Assembly (NCBI RefSeq): GCF_002995785.1
Contig: NZ_PVXO01000051.1
Span: forward strand, 1-64,000
DNA: 64,000 bases
Direction: 5' to 3'
Source: Clostridium liquoris
GTDB taxonomy: Bacteria > Bacillota > Clostridia > Clostridiales > Clostridiaceae
The number at the start of each line of letters is the position of its first letter. The first letter of the stretch is position 1. The translations under genes were made by a program, and so were the position numbers. Below the pieces are notes generated by a model. It had not been told where the DNA came from and made no database searches. It was given only the letters and a program-made list of their open reading frames with translations. Shown here piece after piece: positions 17,017-25,700 of this stretch.

Positions 17017-18828
17017 TTATCCCTCTCCTCCATCATCGATTAGCCAAGGAGAATTATCATTTTCTTTTATTACTGTATACCATTTAGTGTATTTTCCGCT
17101 ATCCTCAGGGCCTACACCATCCTTTTTATATTTAACTTCATAATCTACCTTATAAACTCGTACATTTTCTTCTTTAACCCCATTGATTTTTCCACGTCCA
17201 TAATGCATATACGCATCTCTTTGAGCTTTTGTATCATCTTCTATTTTAATTACTTTAATATACTTTAGGTTATCAAAGCCCCATACTACATTAGGTGCCT
17301 TATGCCAATCCGTTAAAGTTGTAAGTAGCTTTTCCTTATTTTTTTCATTATAAAATTTAAAGTAGTTTTTTACTACCTGCTCTGGTGTTTGAGTTTTTGG
17401 ATCATATATTTCACTCCAATCTTGTTTCTCCAGCATAGGTAGAAATTCCTCTTTAAATGTTTTTAATGAGGAAGAATATTCTCTTATATCTTTTTTAAAT
17501 ACACTATTAAAAATTTCTCGTTTAAATGAGAAACTACTAATTTTCTCTCCGTCATCAAATTTAAATGTAACTGTACCAACATTATCCACAAGACAAAATA
17601 TTACCGCTGCATTTTCTAGCATATTACTATTTGCCTTACTAATATTATTCTGCCACAGTACTTCAGGCTTAATTTTATAGTTTACAGTTATACCATAGGG
17701 CTCAGAATCTGTTTGTAAAGAAAATCCATTCTTATACTCAGAATAATTTAAGTAATCAGTAAGATTACCAATTTTATATGCTGCTCCCACATACTGCGTC
17801 TTATACTGATATAGTTTTTCAGCATTGAACTTACTATTAACTTTTGTATAAGATTTCACTACTGGATTTGTAAGGCAAATGGCTGTAACTAAAATTCCAA
17901 TGGAAATTGCAGCAATGCTCCATATTACCTTTGGCTTTTTGAAATAGACAATATATTTAATTCTTTTAGTTACATCCTTTTCCCCATTTTGCAGTGATGT
18001 AGTACCTAATATAAATTTATTTTTCTTTAAAGCAGTTTTAAGAAGTACACTAGCATATTCTTTTTTGTTTTTATTTATTTCTACAACTCTATAATCACAT
18101 AAAATCTCCATGTCTCTTCTAAATATAAAGAAGCAATACCACATAATAGGATTATACCAATAAACACAAAGTAATAAAGTGCTTATAATATTCCATAAAA
18201 CATCTTTATGCTTAAGATGTAAAAGTTCATGAGTAAATACACTGTATAGCTCTTCTATTGTATATCCTTCTGGCAATAAAATTTCTGGTTTTATTATGCC
18301 CTTTAACAAAGGGGTTTCTCCACCTAACTTTACTATAACTCCCCTATTTATTCCTACTGCTTTCCTGCATTTATCTAGTATAGAAAGGGTTTCTGAATCT
18401 TTCAGTGTCTGAAGTTTACTTGTTTTTTTATGAAATGAGTAATATGTCACTATCATAAACAATAATATAATTATTGCACCAATTGCCCAAATAAAAAATA
18501 TATTATTCACTAAGGCTTCACTAAAAATAAATTTCTTCTCCCTTTCTCCCAAAACAATATTTCCTGTAACAAAGCTTTTGCTTTCAGCAGAAATATTCTC
18601 CACAGCCTTTTGAGAAATTTCAATATTTTTAATCTGAGGCACAGAATTAAAAATACTCATATTGCTTTCAGGGAAAACAGGTATTAATAATCTTATAGCA
18701 AGTATACTCCAAATAAGGAACTGCCAATTAGGTGAAATTTTGTTTTTCAGTATGGTCTTTACTATGAGTATAACAAATGCTGTGATAGAAGTTGTTATGG
18801 TTATATTTATGAAATAATCCATCACCAC
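17017..18828 (-). CDS. BlaR1/MecR1-type M56 metallopeptidase with DUF4829-like tail
   Basis: Membrane sensor protease of 603 residues. Helices lie near 6-28, 35-50, 105-130, 212-230 and 312-330. The zinc protease motif H200-E-L-L-H204 is in THELLHLKHKDV, the M56 signature. Beyond the last helix the outside part is not a penicillin-binding domain; its last ~115 residues (from TPEQVVKNYFKFYNEKNKEK) resemble the DUF4829 domain. The signal is therefore probably not a beta-lactam. It overlaps the BlaI-type repressor stop and forms a two-gene unit with it. The start is one of two GTG codons or ATG at 18822. Confidence 0.85.
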   Translation of the reverse strand: MVMDYFINITITTSITAFVILIVKTILKNKISPNWQFLIWSILAIRLLIPVFPESNMSIFNSVPQIKNIEISQKAVENISAESKSFVTGNIVLGEREKKFIFSEALVNNIFFIWAIGAIIILLFMIVTYYSFHKKTSKLQTLKDSETLSILDKCRKAVGINRGVIVKLGGETPLLKGIIKPEILLPEGYTIEELYSVFTHELLHLKHKDVLWNIISTLLLCVYWYNPIMWYCFFIFRRDMEILCDYRVVEINKNKKEYASVLLKTALKKNKFILGTTSLQNGEKDVTKRIKYIVYFKKPKVIWSIAAISIGILVTAICLTNPVVKSYTKVNSKFNAEKLYQYKTQYVGAAYKIGNLTDYLNYSEYKNGFSLQTDSEPYGITVNYKIKPEVLWQNNISKANSNMLENAAVIFCLVDNVGTVTFKFDDGEKISSFSFKREIFNSVFKKDIREYSSSLKTFKEEFLPMLEKQDWSEIYDPKTQTPEQVVKNYFKFYNEKNKEKLLTTLTDWHKAPNVVWGFDNLKYIKVIKIEDDTKAQRDAYMHYGRGKINGVKEENVRVYKVDYEVKYKKDGVGPEDSGKYTKWYTVIKENDNSPWLIDDGGEG

Positions 18829-19205
18829 TACTTACCTCCATCCATGTTTTCAATAATTTTTTTAAGCTCTGCAATCTCTTTTGAAGAAAGTTCCTCCTGC
18901 TTAGCAAGTGTTGAAATCATCATTGATACAGATCCATTAAAAACTCTTGTAAGAAAACTTTTTGTTTCCTGTACTTTGCATTCTTTTTCCGGTGCAACAG
19001 GAAAGTATCTAAAATTCGAAGATGATGATTTATCTGCATCAATTGCTCCTTTTTCCATAAGTCTTGTTACCAAGGTTCTTATAGTGGTATAGCTCCACTT
19101 TGTATCTTTAAGGCTTTCTGAAATTTGTTTTAAGGTTAAATTAGGTTCCTTCCATAAACAGGTCATTACCTTCCACTCTGCCTCACTTATATTATATTTA
19201 CTCAT
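18828..19205 (-). CDS. BlaI/MecI/CopY-family repressor
   Basis: A 125-residue winged-helix repressor. The DNA-binding part includes ISEAEWKVMTCLWKEPNLTL and WSYTTIRTLVTRLMEKG, the family signature. The C-terminal helices mediate dimerisation and are the site where partner M56 proteases cut. ATG at 19205 is preceded by GGAGGG at 8 bases; the longer frame runs through the operators. Two TACA-N2-TGTA-type sites lie upstream, so it is likely autorepressed. No beta-lactamase gene lies nearby. Confidence 0.9.
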   Translation of the reverse strand: MSKYNISEAEWKVMTCLWKEPNLTLKQISESLKDTKWSYTTIRTLVTRLMEKGAIDADKSSSSNFRYFPVAPEKECKVQETKSFLTRVFNGSVSMMISTLAKQEELSSKEIAELKKIIENMDGGK

Positions 19206-19222
19206 AATATATACCCTCCGAT

Positions 19223-19256
19223 TACATTTGTAGTTATATTTAAGTTTACATCTGTA
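19223..19256 (-). promoter_or_regulatory. Two candidate BlaI-type operators
   Basis: TACATTTGTA (19223-19232) and TACATCTGTA (19247-19256) are near-palindromes of the TACA...TGTA type used by BlaI/MecI, set 24 bp apart between the repressor start and its upstream region. Confidence 0.7.
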
Positions 19257-19309
19257 GTCAGCATTTGTCAATATTAAACAGGCAAACTTTGTATTTTTAT
19301 AAATTAAAA

Positions 19310-19325
19310 AACATACATAGAATTA
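19310..19325. repeat. 39-bp palindrome, half copy D
   Basis: AACATACATAGAATTA matches the left arm of the palindrome family; the right arm is absent. Confidence 0.5.
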
Positions 19326-19419
19326 AGTAAAAAAAGCAGCATACTAACTATTAGTGTAATAATTATGCTAATACTAAATAACTTTTCAAATTCCTTTATC
19401 CTTTCTCCTTAAAAATTAT

Positions 19420-19499
19420 GAATTCAACATTCGGGGTAGCTCCAGGCCAACAATGTTTACAATTTGAAAACATTTTCTTACAGGTGGGACACATTTAAA
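19420..19499 (-). pseudogene. Mosaic remnant of radical SAM gene and leader
   Basis: On the minus strand the core 19429-19463 reads CKHCWPGATPNV, matching CKHCWLGVTPNV of the radical SAM protein at 13136-14221. The flanks (19420-19428 and 19464-19499) match the untranslated leader of that gene (14252-14296). The core is inserted between two parts that are contiguous in the intact locus. The fragment cannot encode an enzyme. The rest of 19272-19733 holds a hairpin at 19500-19520 with T-tract, a GGAGAA/TTCTCC hairpin near 19620, and a 23-bp A+T palindrome at 19668-19690. Confidence 0.7.
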
Positions 19500-19733
19500 G
19501 AAGGTTGCGATGCGACCTTTTTAAATAATAAGGAAAAAATAATAAAGAATAAATATGGATGATTTTCTTTCGTTTCTCTACAGAAAATCTTTAAATTAAA
19601 TTTGACCTAATGAAAATGGAGAAAAATTCTCCTTATTTATTATCTATTCTCTATTATTTATTATTTTAAAAAATTATGTCATAATTTTTTACCATTATGA
19701 GCTTAATATCTTCTCGACAATAGAGAGGCACAG

Positions 19734-20171
19734 TTATATATCTTTTAGAATGTCTAATACTTTCTTATGTAAAAATGGTTGAATCAAAGGATAAGTTAAG
19801 TTATCTGGTATATCATCAAATAATTTAATTTCACTTATCTCAAAATGAAGCAGATTATCTAATTCTTCTACTTCTGAATAAAATAGTTGTCCAAAAGATT
19901 CAGTATAGTCAATAGTTTCATCTCTTTCTACAGAATAGACACATATTGGCGTTAATCTAAACTTTGTTGCTCCAGTTTCCTCAAATAATTCTCTTGAAGC
20001 AGTATCATTAATATTTTCATTTTCTTCTCTATGTCCTCCAGGAATTTCCCAAGTATTCCTATCTCTATGTCTTACATAAAGCCATTGTCCGTTAAATCTT
20101 GTCATTATTACAGCAAATAGTAATTTATTATCTTCTATAGTATTTAGTTTGTAAAAGTTTATTTTAAACAT
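19734..20171 (-). CDS. Nudix hydrolase
   Basis: A 145-residue hydrolase with a complete Nudix box starting GGHREENENINDTA and continuing SRELFEETGA, matching G-x5-E-x7-R-E-L-x-E-E-T-G. The substrate is unknown; the length and the WEIPGGHRE entry resemble MutT/8-oxo-dGTPase-like proteins. It is a single gene with no operon partner. A perfect A+T palindrome at 19668-19690 lies downstream and may help termination. Confidence 0.85.
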   Translation of the reverse strand: MFKINFYKLNTIEDNKLLFAVIMTRFNGQWLYVRHRDRNTWEIPGGHREENENINDTASRELFEETGATKFRLTPICVYSVERDETIDYTESFGQLFYSEVEELDNLLHFEISEIKLFDDIPDNLTYPLIQPFLHKKVLDILKDI

Positions 20172-20389
20172 ATACCGTACCTCACTTGTTAATTCATTTT
20201 TCTAAAATAGAAGTTAATGTAACGGAGGATTTAAATTTAATAATATTAAACTACTTTTATCATTAAATTTTATAATTACAGTTGCCTGCTTAATGTCTTT
20301 TTTAAAAAATTTCTCTTCATAAACAATTCTCCTTTTAATATATTACTAATAGGACTATATATAAGAAGAATGCGTAATTATAAAAGAAA

Positions 20390-20674
20390 TTATTTTTTAT
20401 TTTTTAATTCTAAAAGTATAGGTGTTATATTAAGTACAATAGATATAATCGTCAAAACCCATAACGCCCTTTCCATACCAGGTACTACATCTAATAAAGC
20501 CGACCAATCCTCCACTTTTACCCACCCAGATACAAGACTGTATTCTAAACAAAGTTCTAATGCTGTAAATGATAAACCTATTGCCATAGCAAGTTTATAA
20601 TCCTTTCCTGCTTTATACATATAAAGATTAGTAAAAGTTGCTACTATAGCAATAGCCCCTAATATTATCCACAT
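20390..20674 (-). CDS. Small three-helix membrane protein
   Basis: A 94-residue protein with hydrophobic segments near residues 1-18, 27-47 and 68-90 and a short amphipathic loop GWVKVEDWSALLDVVPGMER. A plausible AGGT ribosome site precedes the ATG. I do not recognise the family. There is no adjacent partner gene on the same strand. The 20172-20389 stretch before the Nudix gene shows nothing assignable. Confidence 0.55.
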   Translation of the reverse strand: MWIILGAIAIVATFTNLYMYKAGKDYKLAMAIGLSFTALELCLEYSLVSGWVKVEDWSALLDVVPGMERALWVLTIISIVLNITPILLELKNKK

Positions 20675-20803
20675 AATTTTACCTCCATTATATTTTTATT
20701 TATGTAGTATAAACTTACTATTTAGTCTCTCTTTCATTGTACAAAATATGGAAACATAAATCAAATATACAACATACTGTAAACAAATTATCCAAAAAAT
20801 AAA

Positions 20804-20842
20804 AACATACATAGATTTGATTTACGCAAATATATGTATGTT
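20804..20842. repeat. 39-bp palindrome, copy C
   Basis: Arms AACATACATAGATTTG and GCAAATATATGTATGTT around a short centre with one mismatch near the middle. It is the third full copy and is followed after a few bases by the purL-associated repeat. Confidence 0.8.
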
Positions 20843-20851
20843 CCTAATTCA

Positions 20852-20976
20852 AAAATTTTTCGTAATATCAATGGAGAAAAATATCCTTTCCATTTCACCA
20901 TATACGTTAATGCTTACATTTCCCCCTATTCTGCCTAAGCGTGCCATTTTATCTATTATTCTTCCACCTAAACCCA
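20852..20976 (-). pseudogene. Duplicated purL 3'-end fragment
   Basis: 20852-20883 matches the intergenic repeat just past the purL stop (22632-22663). 20888-20970 matches purL codons at 22760-22842 at roughly 83% identity by eye. Read on the minus strand it gives MARLGRIGGNVSINVYGEME, against MAHSERIGENVSINVYGEMD in PurL. About 97 bp between these blocks is missing, including the stop. It is a decayed direct repeat of the purL end, lying 1.8 kb from the real one. Confidence 0.8.
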
Positions 20977-20998
20977 AGGATCACTTGACCACCAGCCC

Positions 20999-21026
20999 TT
21001 GACACATTAAATCCATATGCTATAAT
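20999..21026 (+). promoter_or_regulatory. Sigma-A promoter of Xre gene
   Basis: TTGACA (20999-21004), 16 bases, TATAAT (21021-21026). Downstream, AATATGAA...TTCATATT and CTTCA-TG-TGAAG inverted repeats (about 21025-21060) are suitable operators for the encoded Xre protein. Confidence 0.8.
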
Positions 21027-21078
21027 ATGAAATATACTTCATGTGAAGCTTACTTCATATTAATAAGGGGGTATATAT

Positions 21079-21300
21079 TTGAAAAATAAAGTTAAAGAAC
21101 TGAGGGTTGCTAACAATTTAACACAACAGCAATTAGCTGATTTAGTCTGTGTTTCATCACGAACTATTATTTCACTTGAAAAATGGCAATATAATCCCTC
21201 TATTATGTTAGCATATAAAATAGCCTGCATTTTTAACACAACTATCGAAGATCTATATTGTTTGGAGGAGAATTTAAAAAATGAGGAAAAAAATATATAA
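21079..21300 (+). CDS. Xre-family HTH regulator
   Basis: A 73-residue Cro/C1-type DNA-binding protein (VKELRVANNLTQQQLADLVC then VSSRTIISLEKWQYNPSIML). The start is TTG, with AAGGGGGT 8 bases upstream and a consensus promoter before it. The most common version of this family has ENGRYNPS; here the second half is EKWQYNPS. It overlaps the next ORF by 20 bases. It probably represses its own promoter through the inverted repeats there. Confidence 0.85.
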   Translation: MKNKVKELRVANNLTQQQLADLVCVSSRTIISLEKWQYNPSIMLAYKIACIFNTTIEDLYCLEENLKNEEKNI

Positions 21301-21505
21301 TAAAAAAGGATTTTTTAGTGGAATCATAAGCTTACTATTAGCTACAATACTTATTATAACTATGATTATTAAAGACTATCATCAAATGAGTAATATGAAA
21401 ATCCAACTTAGCCAGCCATATTTCTCATTTTTTGAAATAGCTAAAAATACACCTCCTATTAGACACAAAGGAATACCTATGATAACTACTTTACCAAAAT
21501 TATGA
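21281..21505 (+). CDS. Short membrane protein, possibly truncated
   Basis: A 74-residue ORF with one clear membrane helix (residues ~11-31, FFSGIISLLLATILIITMII). GGAGGAG lies 10 bases before the ATG, so it is probably translated, coupled to the Xre gene. The C-terminal half shows no domain and may be out of frame or truncated: most Xre partners of this kind have two to four helices. I do not recognise it. Confidence 0.5.
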   Translation: MRKKIYNKKGFFSGIISLLLATILIITMIIKDYHQMSNMKIQLSQPYFSFFEIAKNTPPIRHKGIPMITTLPKL

Positions 21506-21560
21506 ATATAAATACTTTGAATTACTATTAAAAAATTTCAATATAATGTATGAAACTTCA

Positions 21561-21609
21561 TTGACACATATTACGTTTAGTGATATATCTATATTACAGT
21601 AACCGTAAT
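21561..21609 (+). promoter_or_regulatory. Promoter and palindromic operator of padR unit
   Basis: TTGACA at 21561-21566 is followed by a weak TATATC around 21584. ATTACAGTAACCGTAAT at 21593-21609 is a near-perfect 17-bp palindrome positioned over the likely transcription start, a suitable PadR operator. Confidence 0.55.
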
Positions 21610-21626
21610 AAGGAAGGGGTGATTAT

Positions 21627-21953
21627 ATGAGGGACAATGTAAAAGGTGGTGCTTTAACGGAAACGACTTTATTTGTGCTGCTAGCTGTGTATCAGCCTAA
21701 CCATGGATACGGCATAATGCAGTTCATCGAAAGTAAAACTTCAGGTCGCTTATCTTTGGGGGCAGGGACACTTTATGGAGCCATCAATACTTTAGTAAAG
21801 AAAAAGTGGATTGTTCTTTATGGGGAAGATAGGCGTAAAAAAGAATATATAATAACAGAAGAAGGAAAAAAAATTGTTGAACTAGAGGTTAAGCGTTTAA
21901 AGAAACTTCATGATACTGCTATAGAAATTATTGGAGGTATAAGTAATGAATAA
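21627..21953 (+). CDS. PadR-family regulator
   Basis: A 108-residue winged-helix repressor. LLAVYQPNHGYGIMQFIESK and LGAGTLYGAINTLVKKKWI are the PadR core; the C-terminal helix is short, as in subfamily 2. AAGGGGTG precedes the ATG. The downstream DUF2812 gene overlaps by 8 bases, the standard arrangement for this pair. The DUF2812 product is probably its regulated partner; the inducer is unknown. Confidence 0.92.
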   Translation: MRDNVKGGALTETTLFVLLAVYQPNHGYGIMQFIESKTSGRLSLGAGTLYGAINTLVKKKWIVLYGEDRRKKEYIITEEGKKIVELEVKRLKKLHDTAIEIIGGISNE

Positions 21954-22566
21954 AAGGGTGTATCGATATTTTTTAGGTTTTTTAGAGAAACAGGAGAAAT
22001 TTTTAAATGATATGTCTGCCAAGGGTTATCGCTTAGTAAAAACAGAGAAACTATTATATGAATTTGAAACTTGTACTCCAGAAAAATATGAGTATTGTAT
22101 TGAATTTGTAGCTGATAAATCTTATAAAGAGATAAAGGAATATCAAGAGTTTTTAGCTTCAATGGGTTTTAGGAGCTTTAATAAAAATTTAAATCTGAAT
22201 TATTCCCATGGTAAAGTAAGGTGGCGCCCTTGGGCAAAAGGTATGGGTCAAATTGCTGCAAATCCTGGAAGCTATAATAAAGAAATATTAATTCTTGAAA
22301 AAGAAAGGGATGGTAACCCTTTTAAGCTGCATACAGATTTTCGGGACTTGATAAGCTACTATAAATCCATTCGCAATATATATTTAACAACTATGGTATT
22401 AGCATTGGCTTTTTTCATATGGAGCTTCTTTCCTCATTTTATCACCAATGGAACCATTGTATTTAGAATGGCCATGGCTGCAATAGAGTTGATATTTTTA
22501 ATTCCTACAATTATGTATACAAGGATAGTTTTAGAATATAAAAATGAATTGAAAATCTATGAATAA
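21946..22566 (+). CDS. DUF2812 membrane protein
   Basis: A 206-residue protein. The N-terminal ~110 residues are a DUF2812 domain (opening with RVYRYFLGFLEKQEKFLNDM, and the following KGYRLVKT and FETCTPEKYEYCIEF segments). Two membrane helices follow near residues 148-168 and 176-198. It is coupled to padR. PadR/DUF2812 pairs are common in clostridia and bacilli, and the function is not established. A hairpin-rich intergenic repeat follows the stop. Confidence 0.85.
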   Translation: MNKRVYRYFLGFLEKQEKFLNDMSAKGYRLVKTEKLLYEFETCTPEKYEYCIEFVADKSYKEIKEYQEFLASMGFRSFNKNLNLNYSHGKVRWRPWAKGMGQIAANPGSYNKEILILEKERDGNPFKLHTDFRDLISYYKSIRNIYLTTMVLALAFFIWSFFPHFITNGTIVFRMAMAAIELIFLIPTIMYTRIVLEYKNELKIYE

Positions 22567-22576
22567 TAAAAATTAA

Positions 22577-22726
22577 GGTAAGAGCTATTACTTCTTAGTT
22601 CTTACCTCTTACTTATCCATAAATTAATAATTTAATTTTTCGTAATGTCAATGGAGAAAAATTCTCTTTAACTGTCAATTGTCCATTGTCAACTGTCAAC
22701 TAAATAAAGTGCTGTGCACTTTATTT
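22577..22726. repeat. Composite intergenic repeat
   Basis: Components in order: GGTAAGA...TCTTACC foldback (22577-22606); TTTTTCGTAATGTCAATGGA with AGAAAAATTCTC (22636-22668); a tandem AACTGTCAATTGTCCATTGT / CAACTGTCAAC segment; and AAATAAAGTGC-TGT-GCACTTTATTT (22702-22726), which overlaps the purL stop and can act as its terminator. A similar set is at 39075-39226. Confidence 0.7.
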
Positions 22727-25700
22727 AAAGTACTCCACTCCAGACTTAAATATCTTCATATCCATTTCGCCATATACATTAATGCTAACATTTTCCCCTA
22801 TTCTCTCTGAGTGTGCCATTTTACCTAATACCCTTCCATCTGGGCTTGTTATTCCCTCTACTGCATAGTAGGAACCGTTAGGATTAAATTCAATGTCATA
22901 GGTAGCATTTCCATTAAAATCTACATATTGGGTAGCTATTTGTCCATTGGCAATAAGTCTTTTTATTTCTTCTTCACAAGCCACAAATCTTCCCTCACCA
23001 TGGGATACTGGCACTGTAAAAGTATCTCCCACATTTACATTGCTGAACCAAGGAGATTTATTTGAAGCTATTTTTGTTCTAACCATACGGGATACGTGTC
23101 TCCCAATTTTGTTATAAGTCAGTGTTGGAGAATCCTCAGTTATTTCCCTTATTTCACCATAAGGTACTAGTCCTAACTTAATTAGTGCTTGGAAGCCATT
23201 ACATATACCTAAAGCTAATCCATCTCTCTTGTTTAAAAGATTCATAGCAGCTTCTTTAATTCTTTCATTTCTAAATACAGTTGCAATAAACTTTCCCGAT
23301 CCATCTGGTTCGTCTCCTGCACTAAATCCTCCAGGAATCATTAATATATTACATGAATTTATAGCCTTTACCATAGCTTCTATAGAATCTTCTATATCTA
23401 CTATACTGTTATTTTTAAACACTACTATATTTGACTTTGCTCCTACCCTCTGGAATGCTCTACTAGTATCATACTCACAGTTAGTTCCCGGGAATACAGG
23501 TATAAATACTTCTGGTTTAATATTTTTTAATACTGAAACCCTCTTTACTTCACTATCGTATTCTATATTTTCTATATTCATATGAATAGCTTCTGTTTTA
23601 GTTTTAAATACGCTTTCTAAAGGAGCTTCCCACCCCTGTATTAATTTATCTAGGTCTATTTTTTCATCTCCTATAGAAAAATAAGATTCCGCTGTTGTTT
23701 CTCCTAATAATTTATAAGAAATATCCTTTAATTCTTCTTCCACTTTTACTTCATCATTAAATTCTACTACTATAGAACCATATTCTGGTGAAAGTAAGTT
23801 CTCTATATTTATCCAAGAATCTTTTTCAAACTGAACTCCAACCTTATTACCAAAGGCCATTTTGCTTACTGCCTCTACTATACCACCCCCTGTTACTGCA
23901 TAAGCTGAAATTATTTTTTCTGTGTTTACAAGGGAGTTAATTCTCTCATAGTTTTTCTTTAATGCTTCAAAATTTGGCACATAGTACTTATCCCTTGGTA
24001 AGCTGATTAATACTACTTTATGTCCCTCACCTTTAAATTCTGGTGATATTACATTCTCTACATTTACTACATTTACTCCAAAAGCTATTAAAGTTGGTGG
24101 CACATGTAATCCTTTAAAGCTTCCTGACATACTATCTTTTCCACCTATAGCTGGTATATCTAAAGCAGTCTGAACTTTTAATGCTCCTAATAGTGCTGAG
24201 AAAGGCTTGCCCCATTTTTCTGGATTTTCACCAAGCTTTTCAAAGTATTCCTGACAGCTTAATCTTATTTTTCTGTAATCTCCACCAGAAGCTACTATTT
24301 TAGCTACAGCTTCAATTACCGCATATAATCCTCCATGAAATGGACTCCACTCTCCAATATAAGGATTATATCCATAACTCATTATAGTACCAGCATTAGT
24401 TTCCCCTTCTAGCATAGGAATTTTAGCTGCCATACTTTGAGAAGGTGTTAAAGAATATTTTCCCCCAAAAGGCATTACCACAGTTCCAGCTCCAATAGAT
24501 GAGTCGAATCTTTCTACCAACCCTTTTTGGCTGCATACATTTAATTTTTTTAATGTATTTATAAATGCGCTTTCAAAAGTTTCATAATTCTTATCATATT
24601 TATTAAAGAAGTTTTCACTTTCTTCTGGAGCTTTTACCATTATATTTGTATAGCTTGTTGCTCCACTGGAATTTAAAAATTCTCTATGAATATCTACAAT
24701 TAAATTTTCTCTCCAGTACATTCTAAGTCTTTTTTCTTCTGTTACTTCTCCAATTTTTGTAGCTTCTAAATTTTCCTCATGGGCAAGTTTTATAAATCTA
24801 TCTACATTATCTGGACTAATTGCTATAGCCATTCTTTCCTGTGATTCAGATATAGCAAGCTCTGTTCCATCTAATCCTTCATATTTTTTAGGAACTAAAT
24901 CTAAGTTTATATTTAAGCCATCAGCAATTTCTCCTACAGCTACGGACACTCCGCCAGCACCAAAGTCATTACATCTTTTAATCATTCTAATTACTTCTTC
25001 ATTTCTAAAAAATCTTTGAATTTTTCTTTCTGTTGGTGCATTTCCCTTTTGAACTTCTGAACTACATTCTACTATGGATTTTTCATCGTGTTCCTTTGAG
25101 GAACCAGTAGCTCCACCGCAGCCATCTCTTCCTGTTCTTCCACCTAATAGAATAATACAATCCTTCGGCATTGGAGTTTCTCTTATAACATTTTCTTTCT
25201 TAACTGCTCCAATAACTGCTCCTACTTCCATTCTCTTAGCTACGAAACCTTCATGATAAACCTCTGACGCATGACCAGTAGCTAATCCAATCTGATTACC
25301 ATAGGAACTGTATCCTTTAGCAGCTGATAGAGTTATTTTTTTCTGAGGTAATTTTCCCTCTAAAGTTTCCTCAATGCTCTTTCTAGGATCTCCACTTCCT
25401 GTTACTCTCATTGCCTGATATACATAGGATCTTCCTGATAGTGGATCTCTTATGGCTCCTCCAAGACAAGTAGCTGCTCCACCAAAAGGTTCAATTTCTG
25501 TAGGATGGTTATGGGTTTCGTTTTTAAACATAACTAACCATTCTTCTAACTTTCCATGTACTTCTATATTCACCGTAATACTACATGCATTTATTTCTTC
25601 ACTTTTATCTAAATCTTCTAATTTGCCTTCCTTGGATAACTTTTTCATGGCAATAGTAGCTATATCCATAAGTGAAACTTTTTTATCTCTTCCTTTATAT

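Noticed and set aside
19401-19500. A 32-residue zinc-ribbon gene (MCPTCKK...) on the minus strand
   Set aside because: No ribosome site, and its sequence is explained by the duplicated radical SAM leader and core.
20172-20389. Open stretch on the minus strand resembling a protein C-terminus
   Set aside because: Too short and without a start, family match or repeat to support a gene remnant.
22577-22726. A CRISPR-like array from the repeated TGTCAA/TTGTCC units
   Set aside because: Units are short, irregular and without spacers; they are intergenic repeats.
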